Shown here piece after piece: positions 8,245-15,583 of a DNA stretch of 64,000 nt. The stretch comes from Acidimicrobiales bacterium (lineage in GTDB: Bacteria; Actinomycetota; Acidimicrobiia; Acidimicrobiales; Bog-793): contig DATLTN010000065.1 in the NCBI GenBank assembly GCA_035533595.1, positions 1 to 64,000 on the forward strand, in the 5' to 3' direction. The notes under the pieces were generated by a model. The model was not told where the DNA came from and did no database searches. It saw only the letters and a program-made list of their open reading frames with translations. The position numbers and the translations under genes were made by a program. Position 1 is the stretch's first letter, and every line of letters begins with the position of its first letter.

Positions 8245-8625
8245 ATGGCAGTGGCCGAGACTGAACAGACTCGGGGGAGCGACCCAGTCATCGCCGCCCT
8301 CGACGAGGTCGAGCAAGCGGTGGCCGCGAACCTCAAGGACGAGCGAGAGCTCCTCGGCGAGCTGGAGCGTGTGCGTGCCGACCGCCAGGCGGGGCGTCCC
8401 ATGCGGCACGTCCTCGGCGAGGGCCGGCCGCGCGCCGTCATCCTCGCCGGAAGGGTTGCCAGTCGCGTCACCCGCGCGGGGGCGCGCCTCCAGCAGGGGC
8501 TCGCGCACTCGCTCGCCCGTGAAGGCGAGTCGGTGACGTCGATAGCCCGCCGCTTCGAGGTCTCCCACCAGCGAGTGTCGACGATCCTTCGGCGTGCACG
8601 GCACACCGAAGAGCAGGGCGCATAG
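8245..8625 (+). CDS. small helix-turn-helix protein
   Basis: 126 residues. The N-terminal half is charged and probably helical (DEVEQAVAANLKDERELLGELERVRADR). The C-terminus carries a clear helix-turn-helix (GESVTSIARRFEVSHQRVSTILRRAR) like sigma-70 region 4 or a resolvase tail. GGAGG directly precedes the ATG, which decides the start. It may be a DNA-binding regulator; no target is evident. It sits between partner-switching genes. Confidence 0.6.
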   Translation: MAVAETEQTRGSDPVIAALDEVEQAVAANLKDERELLGELERVRADRQAGRPMRHVLGEGRPRAVILAGRVASRVTRAGARLQQGLAHSLAREGESVTSIARRFEVSHQRVSTILRRARHTEEQGA

Positions 8626-8643
8626 CCCTTTTATCGGACCAAT

Positions 8644-8668
8644 GTTTTCTCCACCGCTGAACGGGGAA
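8644..8668 (+). promoter_or_regulatory. SigB/SigF-type promoter candidate
   Basis: GTTT (8644-8647), 15 bp, GGGGAA (8663-8668). The spacing equals that of the site at 2384-2360. The expected start lies near 8675, 30 bp before the DUF6458 gene. Confidence 0.45.
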
Positions 8669-8703
8669 GACGTATTAACAGGTCTTCACAGGAGGAATTG
8701 AGC

Positions 8704-8982
8704 ATGGCGATTGGTAGCAGCATTTTCCTCATGGCAGTGGGTGCAATTTTGCGATTTGCCGTCTACTACCATGTGCACGGTGCGTCGATCGGCATCATCG
8801 GGGTCATCCTCATGATCGCCGGCGCGCTTGGCCTCATCCTCGGCTTCACGGTGTGGGGCCCGATGTCGGCCCGCGGTCGGACCGAGCGGACGACCTCGGC
8901 CCGCACGACCACCGACGGCCTCGGCGATACGAACCGCACGGTCGTTCGCGAAGAGCGCACGCACACCGACGTCCTTCCGTAG
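8704..8982 (+). CDS. DUF6458-family small membrane protein
   Basis: 92 residues with two hydrophobic helices (GSSIFLMAVGAILRFAV and IGIIGVILMIAGALGLILGF) and a hydrophilic, Thr/Arg-rich cytoplasmic tail. The MAIGSSIFLMAVGAILRFAV start is characteristic of the actinobacterial DUF6458 family, whose role is unknown. AGGAGG lies eight bases before the ATG. A SigB-like promoter is upstream and a strong hairpin follows, so it appears to be a single-gene stress-type transcript. Confidence 0.7.
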   Translation: MAIGSSIFLMAVGAILRFAVYYHVHGASIGIIGVILMIAGALGLILGFTVWGPMSARGRTERTTSARTTTDGLGDTNRTVVREERTHTDVLP

Positions 8983-9006
8983 TCCCAAAGCAACCACTCC
9001 CTCCCC

Positions 9007-9044
9007 CGAAGACGCCGCCCGGGTTCGCCCGGGCGGCGTCTTCG
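9007..9044 (+). terminator. 17-bp stem terminator with UUCG loop
   Basis: CGAAGACGCCGCCCGGG and its perfect complement are separated by TTCG, 24 bp after the DUF6458 stop. No T-run follows, as is common in high-GC actinobacteria. It separates the DUF6458 unit from the next gene. Confidence 0.8.
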
Positions 9045-9338
9045 CGTGCGCGGCCGCAAGCGCTCCAGAGCGAGCCCCTCCCGGCAACACCGGGGCGCCA
9101 GGTGGCTGCTCGGCGCTGCGTGGCGGCCCCTCAAGGGCACCCTCACCCCCTACCGAGGTCCGCGGCCCGACGCGACCTTTCACCCGAAAACGGCCACCTC
9201 GGTGGTACACGGAGCGTTTGGCGGCGGGGGCGGTCGGGTAGCCCAATACCAACGAGATCGCTCGCCAGCGAGATCGCCAGACGGAGAAGTTGTTCCACCG
9301 CAATCCCCTGCGGTGGGCGTGGCCCGAGTGAGGAACAG
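9045..9338. other. 294-bp non-coding stretch with promoter and hairpin candidates
   Basis: No convincing gene. It contains GTTT (9216-9219), 16 bp, GGGTAG (9236-9241), another SigB-like pair, and an 8-bp-stem hairpin at 9295-9316 (CCACCGCA...TGCGGTGG) shortly before the next start, which could affect translation of the gene at 9339. Confidence 0.35.
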
Positions 9339-9719
9339 ATGCCGCAGCCGATTTCTGACCGTGACACCCAGCAGGCGCCCGAGGCACTGCTCGTAATCGA
9401 TTCCTGTCACAGCACTTGGCTCTTCGACGAGGCAAACCACCGCTTCCGGCGGATGGTGAAGGGCCTCGACGAGCACCTTCCGGTGACGACGGACTGGCGC
9501 CCCTACGACCGCCTCGTGATCGAGGAGTCGAGCGACGCCTTCCTCGTCTTCCTCGACCGCTCGAGCACCCGCCTGCTCCGCTCGCGCCGCCACCTCGGCG
9601 CCGGCTGCGACCGCTGCCTTGAAGAGGCGACGAGCGAGCTCTCGCTGCGGGCGATCGCCGACTTCCCCGCCGCAGCCCTCCGTGATCTCGCGACGACCGC
9701 ACCGGCGTTCGCCGGCTGA
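9339..9719 (+). CDS. hypothetical protein
   Basis: 126 residues, soluble, not assigned to a family. Two features stand out: an N-terminal core (ALLVIDSCHSTWLFDEANHRFRRMVKG) and a later CDRC pair (GAGCDRCLEEATSELSLR), so a metal site is possible but unproven. The ATG has GAGTGAGG upstream. A SigB-like pair about 100 bp upstream suggests a place in the same regulon. The following membrane-protein gene starts 29 bp later, probably in the same transcript. Confidence 0.5.
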   Translation: MPQPISDRDTQQAPEALLVIDSCHSTWLFDEANHRFRRMVKGLDEHLPVTTDWRPYDRLVIEESSDAFLVFLDRSSTRLLRSRRHLGAGCDRCLEEATSELSLRAIADFPAAALRDLATTAPAFAG

Positions 9720-9748
9720 AGGCGCCTACAACCGTGACGGAGCTGGCG

Positions 9749-10495
9749 ATGTCGACACTCCCAGAGACTGCTGACGGCCCCTTCCCCGGGGGCGCGCCCA
9801 CCCACCACGTGATGCTCGGGTCCTTCGACTCGACCGGTTTCGAGCAGCTGCGCTTCGCGGCGCTCTCGCTGGCGACGTCGCCGGCAGCGCACGAGACGTC
9901 GGCGGACACGATCAGCCTCCCGGTGACTCGCCTCGGGCTCGACACGGCGCCGGTGCGGATCGCCGCCCCCCTCCCTCCTGCGCTGCCCCAGCGACCGCCC
10001 CGGCGGCCGGCCCCCTCCGCGGTGCGCGGGGCGGTGCTAAGCCTGCTCGCGATCGTCGTGTTCTCGAACCTCGGCCTGGCGGTGCTGAAGCTCCAGCCGA
10101 AGCTGCTGGCCGCGGTGAAGGCCGACCTCCACCCGACGGCCTCGGTCGCCTCGGCAGCCACGGTGGAGCGGCCGGCGGCCGCGCACTTCGGCCTCGTCTC
10201 AAGCGGTGCCGCGAGCGCGACCTACGCCGTGCCGAGCGCGCACTACACGATCAGCCTGTCGATCGACCGCCCCTGCTGGGTCGTCGTCCGCTCGCCGATC
10301 GACGCCGCGAAGCCACTGCTGGCGAGCGTGCTCGTGCCGGCCACCGCGACCCCCATTCCCGTCACCGGGAGCGCCTCGATCGTCATCGCCGCCCGCGCCC
10401 AGTCGATCACGATCAGCAACGGCGCCAAGGTGCTCGGGGTGATCCCCTCCCCCGTGCTCGACACCACCTACACCTTTAGCCCGAACGTTCGCTGA
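9749..10495 (+). CDS. single-pass membrane protein with RodZ-like (DUF4115) C-terminal domain
   Basis: 248 residues. A proline-rich cytoplasmic N-terminal part is followed by one transmembrane helix (SAVRGAVLSLLAIVVFSNLGL) and an extracytoplasmic domain. That domain resembles DUF4115, the C-terminal domain of RodZ (ISLSIDRPCWVVVRSPIDA..., then SITISNGAKVLGV). RodZ links cell-wall synthesis to MreB, but this protein has no HTH at its N-terminus, so only the outer domain supports the comparison. GGAG six bases before the ATG at 9749 favours that start over the GTG at 9734. Confidence 0.5.
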   Translation: MSTLPETADGPFPGGAPTHHVMLGSFDSTGFEQLRFAALSLATSPAAHETSADTISLPVTRLGLDTAPVRIAAPLPPALPQRPPRRPAPSAVRGAVLSLLAIVVFSNLGLAVLKLQPKLLAAVKADLHPTASVASAATVERPAAAHFGLVSSGAASATYAVPSAHYTISLSIDRPCWVVVRSPIDAAKPLLASVLVPATATPIPVTGSASIVIAARAQSITISNGAKVLGVIPSPVLDTTYTFSPNVR

Positions 10496-10664
10496 AGCGG
10501 CCTTGACCCGCACTTCTCGCGCGCTGACGCGCGCGCCCGCGGGCGCTCTCGGTCACGCTGTGACGCCTCCTCCAGCTTGGGCCGTAAGGTGTGCGCCAAT
10601 CCAAGGTGGGTTGGTGCGAAGCGCTGGGGCGACTGCCGGCGCCGATGACGCGGGAGGGGAGCAC

Positions 10665-11006
10665 GTGGCAGGGCTGTTGGAGGTAACGGTTGAGGAACGG
10701 GCGGGCGTCTACGTGATCCACGCAACCGGGGAGGTCGACATCTCGACGGCCGCGGAGCTGCGCGAGCAGCTCGACGCGGCTCCGGCCGACGCGACCCGCG
10801 TCGTCGCCGACCTTGGTGGCGTGAGCTTCCTCGACTCGACCGGCCTCGGGGTGCTCATCTCGACGCACAAGCGCCTCGAGGAAGGCGCGGCCGGCGGCCT
10901 GGAGCTCGTGATCAGTGCGCGCCCGGTGTTGAAGGTGCTCGAGGTGACGGGCCTCCTCGGCCTCTTCACCGTGCACGAGACCCTCGACGCTGCGCTCGCC
11001 GGATGA
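10665..11006 (+). CDS. STAS anti-sigma factor antagonist (RsbV-type)
   Basis: 113 residues, one STAS domain with the phosphorylation site in FLDSTGLGVLISTHKR. The GTG start follows GGGAGGGGA; longer in-frame starts add no homology. Its stop overlaps the next ATG by four bases, and that gene overlaps a sigma factor gene by one base. The three form a compact rsbV-rsbW-sigB-like operon. The 169 bp upstream holds no clear promoter, only a weak TAAGGT near 10582. Confidence 0.87.
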   Translation: MAGLLEVTVEERAGVYVIHATGEVDISTAAELREQLDAAPADATRVVADLGGVSFLDSTGLGVLISTHKRLEEGAAGGLELVISARPVLKVLEVTGLLGLFTVHETLDAALAG

Positions 11007-11401
11007 GCCTGGACGACGGAGGACGGTCTCAGGCCAGCTTCGATCTCCCGGCTGACCCGGAGATGTGGACGCTCGCCCGCATGGGAGTGAGCGCCATCGC
11101 CACCGGCATCGATTTCGGGATCGACGACATCGAGGACCTGCGTCTCGCGGTCAGTGAGCTGTGCAGCACCTGCGCCGTGGGGGCCACCGGTGAGAGCCGC
11201 ATGGTCCTCGAATGCTCGTGGGACAAGTCGGCGATCAGCGTGCGCTGCGAGGTGAACGCGATCGGCTTCGACGAGGGCGAGGAGGACGACCTCTCCCGGC
11301 GGATCCTCGCGGCACTGACCGACGAGTACGAGGTCGGCAAGCTCACCGACGGCGCGCGAGGCGGATCCTTCCGCAAAGGTCGCGAACCGGCCGGGCACTG
11401 A
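11003..11401 (+). CDS. anti-sigma factor, HATPase fold with degenerate N-box
   Basis: 132 residues. The layout DDIEDLRLAVSELCSTC... matches the anti-sigma GHKL family, and the position between STAS and sigma genes identifies it as the RsbW equivalent. However, the N-box asparagine (E-x-x-x-N) is replaced by threonine (ELCST), and no DxGxG or GxGL loop is visible. It may therefore bind sigma factor and antagonist without acting as a kinase. The same loss occurs in the paralogue at 39879. Confidence 0.78.
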   Translation: MSLDDGGRSQASFDLPADPEMWTLARMGVSAIATGIDFGIDDIEDLRLAVSELCSTCAVGATGESRMVLECSWDKSAISVRCEVNAIGFDEGEEDDLSRRILAALTDEYEVGKLTDGARGGSFRKGREPAGH

Positions 11402-12147
11402 TGACGGGCGATCCGAAAGACGCCGAAGCATTCCGGGAGAAGTTCCAGGAGTTCGCACGGACGCGCGACCCTCAGCTGCGCGACGAGCTGATCACCGCGT
11501 ACCTCCCCCTCGTCGAGCAGCTCGCGCGGCGTTTCGCGCACCGCAACGAGCCCTTCGACGACCTCGTGCAGGCCGGCTCGATCGGCCTCATCAAGGCGGT
11601 CGAGGGCTTCGACCCCGACCTCGGCTTCGAGTTCTCCGCCTACGCAGCGACGACGATCATCGGGGAGCTGAAGCGCCACTTCCGCGACCGCGGCTGGTCG
11701 GTGCGCGCGCCGCGCCGGGTGCAGGAGCTGTACCTCAGCCTCGGGCCGATCGTGGAGGAACTCTCCCAGCGCTTCGGTCGCTCGCCCACCGTCCGCGAGC
11801 TCGCCTCGGAGGCCAACGTGAGCGAGGAGGCGGTCCTCGAGGCGCTGGAGGCGGCACACGCCTATCGCTCCGCCTCCCTCGACGCCCCCGCTCCCGAAGG
11901 GGACTCGCTCGGCAGCCGCCTCGGTGCGCTCGACGAGGACTTCGCCACGGTCGAGAACCGCACGACGCTGCTCCCCCAGCTCGCCGCGCTGGCGCCGCGA
12001 GACCGGTTGATCATCGAGCTCCGTTTCGTCGAGGGCCTCACCCAGTCCGAGATCGCCACCCGCCTCGGCCTCTCCCAGATGCAGATCTCCCGGCTCCTCA
12101 GCCGGAGCCTCGCCGTGCTGCACGAGGCCTTCAGCGATTCGGACTGA
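11401..12147 (+). CDS. RNA polymerase sigma factor, SigB/SigF family
   Basis: 248 residues with regions 2 (FDDLVQAGSIGLIKAVEGFDPDLGFEFSAYA), 3 (GRSPTVRELASEANVSEEAV) and 4 (LTQSEIATRLGLSQMQISRLLSRSL). Length and order fit the SigB/F/G general-stress or sporulation-type group. The ATG shares its first base with the stop of the anti-sigma gene, so translation is coupled. Activity is expected to be released when the STAS protein engages the anti-sigma factor. Candidate target promoters lie at 2360-2384, 8172-8195, 8644-8668 and 9216-9241. Confidence 0.92.
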   Translation: MTGDPKDAEAFREKFQEFARTRDPQLRDELITAYLPLVEQLARRFAHRNEPFDDLVQAGSIGLIKAVEGFDPDLGFEFSAYAATTIIGELKRHFRDRGWSVRAPRRVQELYLSLGPIVEELSQRFGRSPTVRELASEANVSEEAVLEALEAAHAYRSASLDAPAPEGDSLGSRLGALDEDFATVENRTTLLPQLAALAPRDRLIIELRFVEGLTQSEIATRLGLSQMQISRLLSRSLAVLHEAFSDSD

Positions 12148-12187
12148 AGCAACGGCCCTGACGCTGCCCACCGCCTCCCCCAGCCGC

Positions 12188-12193
12188 TACGGT
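12188..12193 (+). promoter_or_regulatory. -10 element TACGGT before a leader peptide
   Basis: TACGGT lies six bases before the GTG at 12200, the same spacing as other leaderless starts in the window. It would make the short ORF at 12200-12244 the first translated unit of the desaturase mRNA. Confidence 0.4.
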
Positions 12194-12199
12194 CGTGGG

Positions 12200-12244
12200 G
12201 TGCGCCACGACCAGCAACGACGCCCCCTCACCACGAGCGCGTGA
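12200..12244 (+). CDS. possible 14-codon leader peptide, coupled to desaturase
   Basis: The frame encodes MRHDQQRRPLTTSA followed by TGA. Its stop overlaps the desaturase GTG in a GTGA tetranucleotide, and it starts six bases after a TACGGT -10 candidate. The desaturase start has no Shine-Dalgarno sequence, so re-initiation from this peptide is a reasonable way for it to be translated. The run of Gln, Arg and Pro codons could also slow ribosomes. Only position and coupling support it. Confidence 0.4.
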   Translation: MRHDQQRRPLTTSA

Positions 12245-13092
12245 AAATCCTCGCCCTCGCGGGCCTCACCGTCCTCGCCGGCCTCATCGGCGCCGGCTTC
12301 GCGGGCGTCACGATCACCGTCTTTCTCCACCGCGGGGTGACCCACCGGGCGCACCGCATGTCGCGGCCGGTCTACGAGATCGGGCGGCTGATGACCTACC
12401 TCACGGTCTTCATGCGGCACTGGGAGTGGCGGCGCATCCACCGCAAGCACCACCTCTACACCGACGTCTGGCTCGACGAGGTGCGCCACGACCCGCACTC
12501 GCCGGTGATCATCAGCGAGCGCGAGGGGATCGACGGTTACAAGCGCGTCTCTTGGCACATGGCCGCCATCTTCCACGCCGAGGCGCAGTGCCCGGACATC
12601 CGCGATGACACCTACGACCTCGCCGACGACCGCCCCTTCGATGCCCTCGACCGCGCCGTCTACGGCACGCCGGTCGTCGGCGCCGTGGTCACCGGCGTCC
12701 TCTACGCCCTCGCCTTCGCGCTCTTCGCCCCGCCGATCCTCGGCGTCGGCCGCAGCCTCGCCTGGGAGCTCGCCGCGGTGGCCTTCGGCGCCCTCTGCGT
12801 CGGGGTGCACATCGCCGTGGTGCTCCGCTTCGGCGGGTCGATCAACTCCGACTGCCATCGCGCCAAGTCCTTCGTCGAGGGTGGCGCGGGCTACGCGATC
12901 AACGTCCGGGCGCTCTCGTTCCTCATCTTCGGTGAGGGCGAGCACTACACCCACCACCTGAACCCGCACTTCGCGCAGATCAGCAAGCGCTTCGACCTCG
13001 GCTGGCAGGTGATCCGCGTGCTGCGCACGGCGCGCCTCACCAAGGTCGTCGCCGAGCGCCCCCGCGAGCTCGTCGGCGCGAGCGCCCCCTGA
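12241..13092 (+). CDS. acyl-CoA / fatty acid desaturase
   Basis: 283 residues, membrane di-iron desaturase family 1. The three histidine boxes are present: HRGVTH (~30), HRKHH (~73) and GEHYTHH (~237). Hydrophobic segments lie at the N-terminus and around 145-200. The enzyme introduces a double bond into acyl chains using O2 and an electron donor, affecting membrane fluidity. The GTG start overlaps a 14-codon upstream frame by four bases. No desaturase reductase is adjacent. Confidence 0.88.
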   Translation: MKILALAGLTVLAGLIGAGFAGVTITVFLHRGVTHRAHRMSRPVYEIGRLMTYLTVFMRHWEWRRIHRKHHLYTDVWLDEVRHDPHSPVIISEREGIDGYKRVSWHMAAIFHAEAQCPDIRDDTYDLADDRPFDALDRAVYGTPVVGAVVTGVLYALAFALFAPPILGVGRSLAWELAAVAFGALCVGVHIAVVLRFGGSINSDCHRAKSFVEGGAGYAINVRALSFLIFGEGEHYTHHLNPHFAQISKRFDLGWQVIRVLRTARLTKVVAERPRELVGASAP

Positions 13093-13147
13093 GTCTCCCC
13101 GCCGGCAGGGCGCGGCACCGACGCGAGCGGGTGACCGAGGAGGTGTG

Positions 13148-14092
13148 ATGGAACGGCGCAGCATCGGGAGCCTCTCGGTCTCGGTCGTCGGAATGGGGTG
13201 CAACAACTTCGGCATCCGCTTCCAAGAGGAACAGAGCGCGGAGGTCGTGCACGCCTCGCTCGAGGCCGGGATCAACTACTTCGACACCTCCGACTCCTAT
13301 GCGGACGGCAGGAGCGAGGAGTGTCTCGGCAGCGCGCTCGCCGGCCACCGTGACGAGGCGGTGATCGCGACCAAGTACGACGGCCCTCCCTCGCACGTCC
13401 GGCGGTCGGCGGAGGCGAGCCTCCGCCGCCTCGGGGTCGAGGTGATCGATCTCTTCCAGCTCCACCACCCCTACCCCGACGCGCCGATCGGCGAGACCCT
13501 CGCCGCCCTCGGGGAGCTCGTCGCCGAGGGCAAGGTGCGCGAGATCGGCTGCTCCAACTTCTCCGTCGCCCAGCTGCGCGCCGCCGAGGCGGCGGTGGCG
13601 GGGGGAGCGCCCCGCTTCGTGAGCGTCCAGAACGACTACAACCTCCTCAACCGCAAGGCCGAGTTCGACGTGCTCCCCGAGTGCGTCGCCACGGGCGTTG
13701 CCTTCAACGCCTACTTCCCCCTCTACCACGGCCTGCTGACCGGCAAGTTCCGCCGCGGCGAGCCGCTCCCGGAAGGGACGCGGCTCGCGGCCGCCAGCCC
13801 CGAGCGCAAGGCGGCGGTCTTCACCGAGCACAACTTCGACGTCGTCGAGGCGCTCACCGCCTTCGCCGAGGCGCGCGGCCACGCCGTGTTGGAGCTGGCC
13901 TTCGCCCGACTGCTCGCCGAGCCCGGCGTCGTCTCGGTGATTGCCGGCGCCACCTGGGGCGAGCAGGCGCGGGCCAACGCTGCCGCCGGCGCTTGGCAGC
14001 TGAGCGCCGACGAGATCGCCGAGGTCGACCGCCTCGCGCCCGCCTCCGCGGACGACGCGGACACGCCCTCGCGCGCGCACGGCGTCGCCTGA
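13148..14092 (+). CDS. aldo/keto reductase
   Basis: 314 residues, AKR (beta/alpha)8 fold, NADPH-dependent carbonyl reduction. The catalytic tetrad is recognisable: Asp and Tyr in YFDTSDSYADGRSE, Lys in ATKYDG and His in QLHHPYP. The C-terminal cofactor-binding GATWGEQARANAAAG is typical. AGGAGG four bases upstream of the ATG decides the start over the GTG at 13145. It is in the same direction as the desaturase, 55 bp downstream; the substrate is unknown. Confidence 0.88.
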   Translation: MERRSIGSLSVSVVGMGCNNFGIRFQEEQSAEVVHASLEAGINYFDTSDSYADGRSEECLGSALAGHRDEAVIATKYDGPPSHVRRSAEASLRRLGVEVIDLFQLHHPYPDAPIGETLAALGELVAEGKVREIGCSNFSVAQLRAAEAAVAGGAPRFVSVQNDYNLLNRKAEFDVLPECVATGVAFNAYFPLYHGLLTGKFRRGEPLPEGTRLAAASPERKAAVFTEHNFDVVEALTAFAEARGHAVLELAFARLLAEPGVVSVIAGATWGEQARANAAAGAWQLSADEIAEVDRLAPASADDADTPSRAHGVA

Positions 14093-14102
14093 GGCGACCG
14101 CT

Positions 14103-14654
14103 TCAGCCCTCGAGCAAGCGCACCCGCTCGCCGACGCGCAGCCCGCCGTCGGCCTCGATCCAGTAGCCGCAGAGGTTGCCTGCGGTCGCCGCCTCGCCGC
14201 GCAGACGGTGCTCGACGGCGCGCAGCACCCCGCCGTGCGCGACGACGAGCACCGCGGCCTCGTCTCCGGTGACAAGGCGCTCGAGGACCGGGAGGACCCT
14301 CCCGACAAGCGCCTCGTCGCTCTCCCAGCCCGGCGGGGTGCGGCCCGCGGCGCGGTCACCGGGGTAGTCCCGGTCGACCTCGGAGTTGGTGAGGCCCGAC
14401 CAGACGCCGACGTCGCGCTCGCGCAGCTCGGGGTAGGCCTCCCCGAGCACCGAGGCCGCGGCGAGCAGCTCCGCGGTACGCCGCGCCCGCCGCAGGTCCG
14501 AGGAGACGACCCGGCCGATCCCCCCGAGCGCCTCGCCGGCGCGCCGTGCCTGTTCCTCGCCGTGGGCGCTGAGCGGCGGGTCCGCGTGGCCCTGCCAGCG
14601 TCCAACGGCGTTCCACGCCGACTCACCGTGGCGGAGGAGGAGCAGGCGGGCCAT
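14103..14654 (-). CDS. histidine phosphatase family protein
   Basis: 183 residues, phosphoglycerate-mutase-like. The catalytic RHGESAWN motif is at the N-terminus, and the second histidine lies in VVAHGGVLRAV. Members act as phosphatases on small phospho-compounds or as cofactor-dependent mutases; the short length favours a phosphatase. A TACCAT eight bases before the ATG fits the leaderless pattern. Divergent from the ornithine cyclodeaminase homologue. Confidence 0.85.
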   Translation of the reverse strand: MARLLLLRHGESAWNAVGRWQGHADPPLSAHGEEQARRAGEALGGIGRVVSSDLRRARRTAELLAAASVLGEAYPELRERDVGVWSGLTNSEVDRDYPGDRAAGRTPPGWESDEALVGRVLPVLERLVTGDEAAVLVVAHGGVLRAVEHRLRGEAATAGNLCGYWIEADGGLRVGERVRLLEG

Positions 14655-14704
14655 CGTCGAGCATGGTAGGAGGATCGGACGAAGAACCCCACAAGGAGCC
14701 TCCC

Positions 14705-15583
14705 GTGCGCATCCTCACCGACGACGACGCCCTCGCCCTCACCCCCGCCGAGGCGGTGGCGGCGATGCGCGAGGCGCTCCTCGCCCACGAGCGGGGCGAG
14801 TACCACTCGCCACCGCGGCTCTCGCTCAACGTCGGAGACGTGCGCCTCATCCTCGGGGCCGGTGGCGACGGTGAGCGGGGTGTCGGCCTGCGGGTCGCCG
14901 GGCCGGCCAACGCCCCGCTCGAGCACCTCACCGTGACCTGGACGCCACAGGGCGCGATCGACGCCGTCATCGTCGGCAACGAGATCGGGGCACGGCGGAC
15001 CGGGGCGGTCGCCGCCGTCGCCGCCGACCTCCTCGCCCGTCCCGGGGCGCTGCGCGTCGGCCTGCTCGGGAGCGGCCGCAACGGATGGGCGCAGATCTGG
15101 GGGCTGACGGGGGCGCGCGAGGTCGCTGCGCTCTCCGTCTTCAGCCCCAATCCTGCTCACCGCGAGGCCTTCGCGGCACGGGCCCGCGACGAGCTCTCCC
15201 TCGACGCCGTCGCCGTCGGCTCGGCGCGCGAGGCGACCGATGCCATGGACGTCGTCATCTTGTGCACGACGAGCCGCGAGCCCGTGATCGAGGCCGACTG
15301 GGTCGCTCCCAGGGCCCACGTGACTTCGATCGGAGCGAAGACGACGTCCGCCCACGAGGCACCGGCGGAGCTGCTCGTCCGCACCCGCCGCGTCGTGAGC
15401 GACGCGCCCGACGACCTCACCTCGCCGCTCAGCGAGCTCGCCGGCCTGCCCCTCGTGGCGCTCGGCCGCCTGCTCGGCGAAGGGGTGCCGGCGCGGGGCG
15501 ACGACGAGGTCTCGCTCTTTTTGTACTGCGGGCTCGGTGGCGCCGACGCCGCCTACGGCCAGGCGGTGGCGCGCCGCGGCTGA
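14705..15583 (+). CDS. ornithine cyclodeaminase / mu-crystallin family protein
   Basis: 292 residues. The N-terminal half has family signatures (TPAEAVAAMREALLAHERGEY; GLRVAG), and the central NAD(P) site reads GLLGSGRNGWAQIWGL. Relatives include ornithine cyclodeaminase, alanine dehydrogenase and ketimine reductases, so the reaction cannot be fixed. The GTG at 14705 follows AAGGAG. Its stop is immediately followed by the stop of the opposing LLM gene. Confidence 0.83.
   Translation: MRILTDDDALALTPAEAVAAMREALLAHERGEYHSPPRLSLNVGDVRLILGAGGDGERGVGLRVAGPANAPLEHLTVTWTPQGAIDAVIVGNEIGARRTGAVAAVAADLLARPGALRVGLLGSGRNGWAQIWGLTGAREVAALSVFSPNPAHREAFAARARDELSLDAVAVGSAREATDAMDVVILCTTSREPVIEADWVAPRAHVTSIGAKTTSAHEAPAELLVRTRRVVSDAPDDLTSPLSELAGLPLVALGRLLGEGVPARGDDEVSLFLYCGLGGADAAYGQAVARRG

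Noticed and set aside
10518-10555. GC-rich inverted repeat after the RodZ-like gene as terminator
   Set aside because: Made of short alternating CG runs with many equivalent pairings; no clear stem-loop with a defined end.
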